Assembly (NCBI GenBank): GCA_016210495.1
Contig: JACQUC010000186.1
Location: forward strand, 43,278 to 107,277
Direction: 5' to 3'
Length of the DNA: 64,000 nt
Source of the DNA: Chloroflexota bacterium
GTDB lineage: Bacteria > Chloroflexota > FW602-bin22 > JACPRP01
The position numbers were made by a program, and so were the translations under genes. The notes beneath the pieces are model-generated. The model saw only the letters and a list, made by a program, of their open reading frames with translations, was not told where the DNA came from and made no database searches. This document shows positions 43,905 through 51,806 of this stretch, piece by piece; the first letter of the stretch is position 1; every line of letters starts with the position of its first letter.

Positions 43905-46516
43905 TGAAGCGTCTGTTCCTGTACTTGCGCTTGGTTGTTCTTGTCGCCGCATTGTTGTTTGTGCTGGGCCTGGGCTACATGCATGTCTTTGGCACTGCCG
44001 CCGCCGAGGTTCCACCGCGCGACGATTACTTTGGCGTCACCTGGGTGAGTCCCCCCAGGACCCTAGCCGACGACAGGCGGTTCCGCCAGGCCGAGGAAAT
44101 AGGCGCGCGCTGGGATCGATTTCCTTTCTATTGGCACGAGATGCAGACCATCAAGGACACGAACATTGATTTCGGCAAAATGGATGCCGTGGTGGACGCT
44201 GACCTCAAGCGGGGGTTTCAGGTGCAGGGCATCCTGTTGGGAGCTCCATCATGGGCCATTGTGAACGGGAAGATAATGCAGGATAAGTGGTACGAGTTCG
44301 TCTACCAGACCGTCCGTCGCTACAAGGATCGAGTCCGCTACTGGGAGGTATGGAACGAGCCTGATCTCCTGGATGGCAATGGGCAGGGTGCTTTCTGGTG
44401 GGGGTCCATCGAAGACTACTACGAGTTGCTGAAAACCGGTTACCGCGCGATCAGGTCAGCAGACCCAAATGCCAAAGTGCTAGTCGCTGCGCTCGCCTTT
44501 CCCTACAACAACCAGGAGTTCTTCCCCAGGTTCCTCGAGATAATTGCAAAAGACTCTACTGCTCCCTCCAACAACTACTATTTCGACATCTTGCCATTGC
44601 ACTTATACGGCCGGGCTTCCACGTTCTTCGACCTGCCGTTGGGGTACGTGGGCAAGCCAGATTTCTTGGGCTTTCACAATATGATGCGGGCGAAGGGCTT
44701 CGACAAACCGATATGGATAAACGAAGCCGGCGTGGCCGTCTGGGACACGGGCACGGGCAAGAACGCCCCGGGACGTGCCACAATGGACGAGCAGGCATCC
44801 TACGTCATTCAGGCTTTCGCCTATGGCCTTGCCGCTGGTGTGGAGAAGGTCTTCGTGTTCCAGCTCTACGACGACGGCGCTGGTGCCATAGATCCGCCGA
44901 GCCAGCAACCGGCAGAGTACTACGGCCTCATCTCAAACACGGGTGTTCCCAGGCCCGCATACACGGCCTACCAGGTCGCGGCCAAATACTTCGGCGGAGC
45001 TAAGCTTGTGACCAGAGTCAACTTCAACAGGACCGGCGATCCCGACGTGAAAGGCTTCGACATCATAACCTTGTATGGCACCCCCAATGGCAAGATCACC
45101 ACCGCATGGTCAAATGATGGGGGTAAGGCCGTCCCGATCCAGATCCCGGGCATAAGCGGCAGCGCGACGCTGGTTGACAAATCCGGGCGCCAGCAGACCG
45201 TCGCGCCGACCAACGGCGTTTACTCTGTGACGCTTGCCCCTGCTACCAATAACAACAACTTCGACTGCTACACATCGCGCGGGTGCAGCCCGTACGACTT
45301 CATAATCGGTGGAAACCCGATCATCCTGGTCGAGCCCGACGTCAAAGTTCCCCCTGCCACTGTCAGGCCCTTACCCTCGGGTGTTAGAGCCCCCTTCCCA
45401 GTGAGCTGGGGTCTGACCAAACCCGTGACCAGTACGGTAGCTTTCGACATCCAGTACGTGGACCCGTCCGAGGGCGTATGGCGCGATTGGTTGGTAGGGA
45501 CTTCCGCCATATCCGGCACGTTCGGCGTTGGGGCCTATGGAGCCAGGCTGAACCATACCTATGTGTTTAGAGCTCGAGCGAGAGATGCTTCGGGTAACCT
45601 TGTCGATGGTTACGACTACACTCCGTCCGGTATGGCCAGCAGCGTGGTGTTGGGAGGAAATGTCGTAACTCCCACATCGCAGTTCTCGATGATTTCTCCG
45701 ACTGTGAGTGGAGTAGACGTCAAGATAGAGATCGTATGGCCTCACGACAACAAGCCGGTAACCGAGACGGCAAAAGTTAACATCGGCAGCTACATGTTCC
45801 ACCGTGACTCCCTGACATCCGTCAACCCGTCCTGGAGCCCGTTGGTCAGACTTTGGCGTGCGATCAACAATGGCGTCGAAGAGGAGGTCGCCACGGGTCG
45901 CAAGCGGACGGTAGCCCAAGGGAGCTTGAGTTTCCCCGTCTGGGAGTTCAATGATGTGGACGTCGGTCTAGCTCGCGATCCTCTGAATAAGTACTATTTC
46001 CGCGTTGCGGTCGACGGCGTGCGATCGTTCTCGAGCGTATGGAGCCACGGGGCCGATGCCCGCACTGTTTTCCCGAAGATGGACATACCTTCGGAAGTAC
46101 TTTCCTCGTCTCCGACATTCGTCGATGCGAAGGTGGAGATCGTCTGGCCCAAGGATGGTCTGCCCGTGGACAAGGCCGACAAAGCCAACGTTGGCGTCTA
46201 TATCTTCGAGCACGGCACGACGCGGTCGGTTCCCCTTGCTTTCGGTAACACGGTGAGGCTATGGCGAGCGCAGAATAACGGACCCGAAAAGGAAGTCGCC
46301 ATCGGCCAGCGAATCTCCAAGACTGAACAAGGCATCACTTTCCCGGTGTGGACGTTCAACGACGTCGACGTAGCTGCCGCACGCGACCCCTTGAACAAGT
46401 ATTATTTCCGGGTCTCGGTCGACGCCGTGCGGTCTGTTAGCAACATCTGGAGCCACGGCGTGGATGCCAGGACGCATTTCCCGATCAAGGACACCCCAGC
46501 CACCATTGCCCCCTGA
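43901..46516 (+). CDS. Secreted glycoside hydrolase (GH-A TIM barrel) with FN3-like and two repeat domains
   Basis: 871 residues. A signal anchor (RLVVLVAALLFVLGLGYM) is followed by a TIM barrel at ~40-370 with the acid/base Glu in WEVWNEPD and the probable nucleophile in PIWINEAG, as in GH39/GH5-like enzymes. Next come a beta domain (~375-470), an FN3-like domain (~490-580), and two tandem ~125-residue beta repeats (~605 and ~735). Each repeat contains V-x-IVWP, VRLWRA-x-NNG, FPVW-x-FNDVDV, ARDPLNKYYFRV and a closing VWSHG/IWSHG segment. The repeats are probably wall- or sugar-binding. The upstream SH3b protein supports a wall-associated role. Substrate unknown. Confidence 0.82.
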   Translation: MMKRLFLYLRLVVLVAALLFVLGLGYMHVFGTAAAEVPPRDDYFGVTWVSPPRTLADDRRFRQAEEIGARWDRFPFYWHEMQTIKDTNIDFGKMDAVVDADLKRGFQVQGILLGAPSWAIVNGKIMQDKWYEFVYQTVRRYKDRVRYWEVWNEPDLLDGNGQGAFWWGSIEDYYELLKTGYRAIRSADPNAKVLVAALAFPYNNQEFFPRFLEIIAKDSTAPSNNYYFDILPLHLYGRASTFFDLPLGYVGKPDFLGFHNMMRAKGFDKPIWINEAGVAVWDTGTGKNAPGRATMDEQASYVIQAFAYGLAAGVEKVFVFQLYDDGAGAIDPPSQQPAEYYGLISNTGVPRPAYTAYQVAAKYFGGAKLVTRVNFNRTGDPDVKGFDIITLYGTPNGKITTAWSNDGGKAVPIQIPGISGSATLVDKSGRQQTVAPTNGVYSVTLAPATNNNNFDCYTSRGCSPYDFIIGGNPIILVEPDVKVPPATVRPLPSGVRAPFPVSWGLTKPVTSTVAFDIQYVDPSEGVWRDWLVGTSAISGTFGVGAYGARLNHTYVFRARARDASGNLVDGYDYTPSGMASSVVLGGNVVTPTSQFSMISPTVSGVDVKIEIVWPHDNKPVTETAKVNIGSYMFHRDSLTSVNPSWSPLVRLWRAINNGVEEEVATGRKRTVAQGSLSFPVWEFNDVDVGLARDPLNKYYFRVAVDGVRSFSSVWSHGADARTVFPKMDIPSEVLSSSPTFVDAKVEIVWPKDGLPVDKADKANVGVYIFEHGTTRSVPLAFGNTVRLWRAQNNGPEKEVAIGQRISKTEQGITFPVWTFNDVDVAAARDPLNKYYFRVSVDAVRSVSNIWSHGVDARTHFPIKDTPATIAP

Positions 46517-46593
46517 CGCAACTGGCTTTGCACCGAGCGGATGTGATGGTCGTGCAAATAGACTCCAGAGATGAGCCCGAGTGAGTGCTATCC

Positions 46594-47832
46594 TCAGGCC
46601 TGGTCCATTCGCTCGGGCCCGCTTCTGGCATCTTGCTTTGCGGGCCCCATTGCCTGGCGGGCTGGCCCGACGATGTGCAACACGAGGAACAGGCCCAGGA
46701 AGGCAATGGGTGTGAAACGCAAGGCACCCTCCACTCCGATGATCGAGGCAACCATGCCGCCAATGACCGGACCGGCTACACCGCCGAGGTCGCGAGCCAT
46801 GTTGAAAACCCCGGAGGCGATCCCCCTCTTGTTCGCGTCACTCCCCACATCTTCGACAATCGCGATCGTGTTGGCAACCATAACGACACCTCTAGCCGTC
46901 CCAAGAAGCGCAAAAAGCGGGACGAAAGCTCCCATCGAATCGAAGCTGGGTAACAGCGCGATGGAGATGCAGACCGCTGCCAGGCCACCGCTGGACATGA
47001 CGTCGTATCGAGCAAACCGCGTTGCTTCCCCACTGAAGGGTCGGGTTATGAGGCCAGATGCTGCTTGCAGGCTGCGCAGGAAACCCACCGAGCTCAGGCT
47101 GAGTCCAACGCCAAGAGCATAGAGAGGGAAGAAAGTGTTACTCACATGCTGGACGAGATTGAGCGAAAAAGCCATAAGCGAGATAACCAGCATGCGCGGA
47201 CTAAGTGCGTACGCCAGCTTTGAACGTGTACCAGCGGCCAGTGATGCGTTCGCCTGAGCCGCATGTCGTGTGGCGGCTGCCACGGATTCTCGCTGAGGGT
47301 CGGACGTGAACAGCGCGCCCGTGGCAGAGATCAACCCGGCAATGATGAACGTTGGTCCGTAGCCTAGGCTATCGATCAGAAAGCCGCTGGCTGCATGGCC
47401 GCTAGAGAAGCCGCCCGCCATTAGCGCGCTGAAAAAAGCCATTGCCCTGGTGCGATTTCTCGTTGTGCTTAGCGTGTCCATGAAGATCGCCATATTTAGT
47501 GTGGAGGCCACGCCAAAAGAAATGCCGTGCACGATTCTAAACAGCGTGAGAAGAACAGCATCGTAGGTCAGCGTGTATAGCACCGTCGAGGCACAAAGGA
47601 TCGCCAGCGAGATGTACATGAGAGGCTTGGTTCGCGAAGGCCCGTGCACCAATCCAGCGGGCAGCCTGGAAAGAAGGCTTGCGAAGGCAAAGACGGCTAC
47701 AACCAGTCCGATGCTCGAGACTGGAAGCCCCAAACCCTTCAAGAACGGCGAAAACATGGTATTTATGACGCCGTCGCCAGCGTTGATCAAGGTCAGCGCG
47801 ACGAGCGTTTTGTGCTGAGCGGAAAACTTCAA
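46594..47832 (-). CDS. MFS transporter
   Basis: About 412 residues with 12 predicted membrane spans in two halves joined by a loop at ~190-210. It shows the MFS-type pattern after span 2 (SRLPAGLVHGPSRTKPLM, in the place of the G-x-x-D-R loop) and repeated Gly-rich helices (GGFSSGHAASGFLIDSLG). Such proteins export drugs or metabolites. The long in-frame start at 47865 has no ribosome site; TTG 47832 has GGAGG at 4 bp and begins directly before the first span. A good promoter lies upstream on the same strand. Confidence 0.85.
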   Translation of the reverse strand: MKFSAQHKTLVALTLINAGDGVINTMFSPFLKGLGLPVSSIGLVVAVFAFASLLSRLPAGLVHGPSRTKPLMYISLAILCASTVLYTLTYDAVLLTLFRIVHGISFGVASTLNMAIFMDTLSTTRNRTRAMAFFSALMAGGFSSGHAASGFLIDSLGYGPTFIIAGLISATGALFTSDPQRESVAAATRHAAQANASLAAGTRSKLAYALSPRMLVISLMAFSLNLVQHVSNTFFPLYALGVGLSLSSVGFLRSLQAASGLITRPFSGEATRFARYDVMSSGGLAAVCISIALLPSFDSMGAFVPLFALLGTARGVVMVANTIAIVEDVGSDANKRGIASGVFNMARDLGGVAGPVIGGMVASIIGVEGALRFTPIAFLGLFLVLHIVGPARQAMGPAKQDARSGPERMDQA

Positions 47833-47877
47833 ACGTGCCTCCAAGATGCGACTGCCCGCTGACAAGCGGCAACACCC

Positions 47878-47905
47878 ATTCTAATTAACAGGGGAATCTT
47901 GTCAA
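47878..47905 (-). promoter_or_regulatory. Sigma70-type promoter for the MFS gene
   Basis: On the - strand TTGACA, 16-bp spacer, TAGAAT. Confidence 0.6.
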
Positions 47906-47912
47906 GTGTCGG

Positions 47913-47967
47913 TTCACCTTCCAGTTTCACCTTCCAGTTCACCTCCCTTGGGCACATGCATTATAAT
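47913..47967 (+). promoter_or_regulatory. Triple direct repeat and -10 box before the secreted protein gene
   Basis: TTCACCTTCCAG occurs at 47913-47924 and 47926-47937, and a third, partial copy TTCACCTCCC follows at 47938-47947. A perfect TATAAT lies at 47962-47967 with no good -35, so the repeats fill the place of the -35 region. This is the layout of a site for an activator or repressor that binds tandem sites. Confidence 0.5.
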
Positions 47968-48008
47968 ACGCTGCGGCGACAGCCGAAAAACCTCGAAGGC
48001 GAGGCCCG

Positions 48009-48860
48009 ATGAATCCGTGGCGCGTAGCTATTATCGCTATTGTTATTACAGGCCAGTTCTTCATCCCCGTGTCGGCTCACGCCGGGCGGTCATACAACGT
48101 GGCGCAGGACCTGCTCTCCCAGAAGTCGGGAGCACGGGACGAATTCGACTTGCCATATCTGGCGTCCGTTCGTCGCGAAATAGCGTCGAGCAGTTCCCCC
48201 GCATCAGATCAGCACATCGTGGCGCCACGCTTTGCTACCTATTACAACGGTCAGGATGGCCATCGTGTGCTCGGGAATCCTATATCGCCTGAGATAGTCG
48301 TGGGTAGCTACCCGGCCCAGTATTTCGAGAAAGCTCGTCTGGAGGATCACACGAGCGAAAGGGGCGAAGCACATTGGCGGTTTATGTACGGTACCCTGGT
48401 TGAGGAGCTGCTGACAGCCCGGGTTGACCTAGCCGTCGCTGGAGAGGTTTCGAGCTTTGCCTACGCCGACCTGCACAGAGAAAGCCTCCCCAATCGGCGC
48501 GTTCCAGCTCCGGTGCCCTTGTTGGTCGGTGTGTACCGTGACGCACTCGGGACAGTTTTCGTGCCGCACTCGCACGACCTGGTGGCCGACAGCGGGCACA
48601 AGGTGCCGGCTATGTTCTGGGAGTACATAAACCGCAAGGACCTCTTCCCGGGCGGATGGCTGCACGCCGTGGGTCTGCCTTTGACGGAGGCTCTGCCGGC
48701 CACGGTTACAAAAGCAGGCTTGGGACGACGCTGGATCATGATTCAGGCTTTCGAGCGTGCCATCCTGAGCTACGATCCCCGAAACTCGCCTGAATGGCAG
48801 GTTGAACTCGCCAACGTGGGCAGCGACTACAAGAAGGCTTTTCCCGATAGGGTGAGGTAG
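48009..48860 (+). CDS. Secreted protein with GH-x-x-LGNPIS-type repeats
   Basis: 283 residues. A signal peptide (VAIIAIVITGQFFIPVSAHA) is followed by a disordered region. Around residues 75-105 come YYNGQDGHRVLGNPISPE and AQYFEKARLEDH, and near the C-terminus WLHAVGLPLTEAL and IMIQAFERAIL. I associate this pattern (a Gly-Pro turn followed by an aromatic-Glu-Arg-Ala segment) with repeated domains in Chloroflexota secreted proteins; function unknown. The glycosyltransferase gene starts 2 bp after the stop, so the two are co-transcribed. An ATG with GGCGAGG upstream supports the start. Confidence 0.7.
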   Translation: MNPWRVAIIAIVITGQFFIPVSAHAGRSYNVAQDLLSQKSGARDEFDLPYLASVRREIASSSSPASDQHIVAPRFATYYNGQDGHRVLGNPISPEIVVGSYPAQYFEKARLEDHTSERGEAHWRFMYGTLVEELLTARVDLAVAGEVSSFAYADLHRESLPNRRVPAPVPLLVGVYRDALGTVFVPHSHDLVADSGHKVPAMFWEYINRKDLFPGGWLHAVGLPLTEALPATVTKAGLGRRWIMIQAFERAILSYDPRNSPEWQVELANVGSDYKKAFPDRVR

Positions 48861-48862
48861 CA

Positions 48863-51787
48863 TTGAGAACACAGACAGCCAAAAAGACGGCTCGGCACGC
48901 AGACCTGTTAATCTTCGGCCTTTTTATCGCTTCGAGCGCCTTGATGACGTTCCCACTGATCTTGCAGATGGCAGACTCCATAGAAAACTGGGGAGACCCG
49001 CTCCTGAACGCGTGGATCCTGGCCTGGGATGTTCGCCAGGGCCTATCCGCGCCACTCAATCTGTATGACGCCAACGTTTTTTATCCTTACGGCAATACAC
49101 TGGCCTACTCGGAGAGCCTGTTGGCAAGCGCGCTCCTCGTCGCACCGATATATCTTCTTTCCGGTAACGCAATTCTTACCTACAACGCCCTCGTCTTTCT
49201 ATCGTTCGTTCTCTCGGGTTTCACCGCCTATCTTCTGGGAAGGGAAGTCACCGAAAGCCGTGCCGCTGGTGTGGTCGCGGGCTTTGTCTTCGCGTTCTCA
49301 ATGTATCGCTACGGTGAGTTTAGCCACGTGCAGCTGCTGACAGCCCAGTGGATGCCTCTTGTCCTACTGTATCTGTTTCGCTTTCTGCGCACGGCTTCGC
49401 TTCGCTCCGGGCTAGCGTTTGCCTTATTTTTTTGTCTCCAGGTTCTGTCCAGCTTTTATCAAGCCTTCTACATCGCTCTGGCTGTCGCTCTTTATGCCGC
49501 TTTCGTCGCTCTCAGATGGCTCGCGTGGCGGACGCGGCCTCCCCGAAACACTTTGCTCAAGGCAGTACCGCTGGCGGCATTTATCGCTCTGATCGTCGTG
49601 CCTCCATCACTCCCGTATGTCACGGTGCAGCGAGAGATGGGCATGTATCGTACTTTGCAGGACACCTACGACGGCTCGGCAGCCCTGATGCACTACCTGT
49701 CTGTGCCGGCCAATAGCCTGTACTCGCGGGCCGGCATCTCACTATTCAGACCGACCGCCAACGACGAGACCCTTTTCCCGGGGTTTGTGGCTTCCGCGCT
49801 GGGACTGGCGGCACTGCTGACCTGGCGAGCTAACCGTATGGCGGTGGGTTATTTTGGTGCCCTGATAGGGCTGTCTTTTGTGCTCTCCCTTGGACCCAAC
49901 CTCACGGTCGACATTCGTGGGACGCCGATACCCTGGCTGCCTCTGCCTTACGGGCTCTTACACGACTACGTGCCCGGTTTCCAGGCCATGCGAGTGCCGG
50001 CTCGATTTGCGATATTGATTACGCTGGGGATGGCCGTTCTAGCCGCCGTGGGTGCTGCGAGGCTCTTGGCCGCGATGCGCGGAAGACAGCGGCTTGGATT
50101 GAGTGCCGCGTTTATATTTCTTTTGGGCATCGAGTCCATCTCGATTCCGGTGCGAACGACGCCAATCGAGGTTGGAGACCGCGTGCCAGAGGTCTATCGC
50201 TGGCTAGCCGCCCAGTCTGACAATCCGATCATTTTTGAATACCCGACTGTGCAGTCACGGTATCTGCTATACACCGAAGAAATGGAACGGTTGGGGCGCT
50301 ACCAGTACCTCTCGACCTATCACTGGCGCAGGTCGGTCACGGGCTACAGTGGCTTTTTCCCGCCCCTCTTCTGGGCCATCCAGCGGGAGGCTCAGGAGTT
50401 TCCAAGCCTGTCCTCGATCAGCCTGCTGCGCGGGTTGGGCGTGAAGTACGTTATCGTCCATACTTCCGATATGGATTCAGATCGATGGGACGAGATAAGC
50501 CGCCGCGTGGCTAAGCTGGACGCTGACATGCGTCCAATAGCGGCCTTTGGTTCCGACAGGGTGTTCCACCTCACTCCTGGCGTAGACCGAGGCCAGTTGC
50601 GGGCCGAGGCGTACCTGCCCGACACACACCAGCGGGGTGAAGCCTACGTGGCCTTTTTGAGACTGCTCAACGTGAACGACAAAGCTGTGGTGTACAAGAT
50701 GCCGACCGAAGTCACCCTGAGAGCCACATGGAGCAAGGCCAGCTCCCCAATGGTAGGCCAGGAACATCAAGTAGACCTACCGCTATACATTCCGAAAGGG
50801 ACCGTCGTGCTGCCGGTTACGCTGCAGGAGGTTCCACCAGGCGTGGATGGGCTTGCAATGGAAATCATCGGCGGACCGTTGCCGGCCCAAGCGCTCGGAT
50901 CAGTCGGTCTGAAAACCGTAACTCGCCCGAGCACCTTGGCGGGGCACGCGGATGCCTTGCAAGTGGAGAAGCTAGAGGTGCCTTCCAGAAGCTTCGCACC
51001 TCGCGAGGTCCTGCCGGTGCGCATCAAATGGCGCGCGCCGGCTGCGCTGGAGCGCAATTATTCGATCTTTGTCCAGTTAGTAGACGGCAACAACCGTGCG
51101 GTGGTAGGCGTAGATACCGAGCCGCTACAAGGCAATTATCCCACCTCCCGATGGCAACCGGGCGAGGTGATTGAGGACGTGTACGCCCTAGTCTTGCCAG
51201 CGAACATTTCGGCCGGACGGTACCGAGTTCTGACAGGCGCCTACGCGTTACCGGATATGGACACGCCCCGCCTAATGGATTCCACCGGCGGTCTCGTGGA
51301 CCAGGTTATCGCGGGCTCAATAAGGGTAGTCGGCTCGGATGGCCGGCTTTCCTCGGAAACTGGGCAGGACATAAGGCTGGTAAACGGAGTGCTGGGCAAC
51401 ATCGTGGCCTTGCGAGGGTTTCAGGCCGTCAAGACCGAGGCACGTCCGGGCGATACTTTGCGACTCACGCTTTTCTGGGAGGCGTTGGACAGCACTGACG
51501 CGGATTACACTGCTTTCGTCCATCTAGCAAACGCCGCTGGACAGCCGGTTGCCCAGAGCGATGGCCAGCCAGCCGGCGGCCGGTTTCCCACCTCAATCTG
51601 GGAACCCGGCGAACTGGTACCCGACGAGCGAGAAATCAAATTGCCGGCAAATCTGCCGCCGGGACGCTATCAACTGAAGGCTGGAATGTACCTGCTGCCG
51701 GGCCCACGGTCCCTGTCCGTGCAACACCGAAGAGAGAGCGACGATGAGAACCGCCTGTATCTGGCCGAGGTTCAGATCGCACCTTAG
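48863..51787 (+). CDS. Membrane glycosyltransferase-like protein (GT-C type) with two C-terminal beta modules
   Basis: 974 residues. The first ~450 residues have about 12 membrane spans, with WGDPLLNAWILAWDV in the first loop, where GT-C enzymes hold the acidic catalytic residue, and MRVPARFAIL later. A soluble region (~460-690) follows. Two beta modules occupy ~700-960, each with the K/L-x-x-W strand, the SIFVQLVD or TAFVHLAN strand, and SRWQPGEVIED or SIWEPGELVPD, then a G-R-Y-x-x strand. The most likely job is transfer of a polyprenyl-linked sugar to an extracellular glycan or protein. TTG 48863 lies 2 bp after the previous stop, after GGGTGAGG. Confidence 0.78.
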   Translation: MRTQTAKKTARHADLLIFGLFIASSALMTFPLILQMADSIENWGDPLLNAWILAWDVRQGLSAPLNLYDANVFYPYGNTLAYSESLLASALLVAPIYLLSGNAILTYNALVFLSFVLSGFTAYLLGREVTESRAAGVVAGFVFAFSMYRYGEFSHVQLLTAQWMPLVLLYLFRFLRTASLRSGLAFALFFCLQVLSSFYQAFYIALAVALYAAFVALRWLAWRTRPPRNTLLKAVPLAAFIALIVVPPSLPYVTVQREMGMYRTLQDTYDGSAALMHYLSVPANSLYSRAGISLFRPTANDETLFPGFVASALGLAALLTWRANRMAVGYFGALIGLSFVLSLGPNLTVDIRGTPIPWLPLPYGLLHDYVPGFQAMRVPARFAILITLGMAVLAAVGAARLLAAMRGRQRLGLSAAFIFLLGIESISIPVRTTPIEVGDRVPEVYRWLAAQSDNPIIFEYPTVQSRYLLYTEEMERLGRYQYLSTYHWRRSVTGYSGFFPPLFWAIQREAQEFPSLSSISLLRGLGVKYVIVHTSDMDSDRWDEISRRVAKLDADMRPIAAFGSDRVFHLTPGVDRGQLRAEAYLPDTHQRGEAYVAFLRLLNVNDKAVVYKMPTEVTLRATWSKASSPMVGQEHQVDLPLYIPKGTVVLPVTLQEVPPGVDGLAMEIIGGPLPAQALGSVGLKTVTRPSTLAGHADALQVEKLEVPSRSFAPREVLPVRIKWRAPAALERNYSIFVQLVDGNNRAVVGVDTEPLQGNYPTSRWQPGEVIEDVYALVLPANISAGRYRVLTGAYALPDMDTPRLMDSTGGLVDQVIAGSIRVVGSDGRLSSETGQDIRLVNGVLGNIVALRGFQAVKTEARPGDTLRLTLFWEALDSTDADYTAFVHLANAAGQPVAQSDGQPAGGRFPTSIWEPGELVPDEREIKLPANLPPGRYQLKAGMYLLPGPRSLSVQHRRESDDENRLYLAEVQIAP

Positions 51788-51806
51788 CACATCGGGCCGT
51801 GGATTG

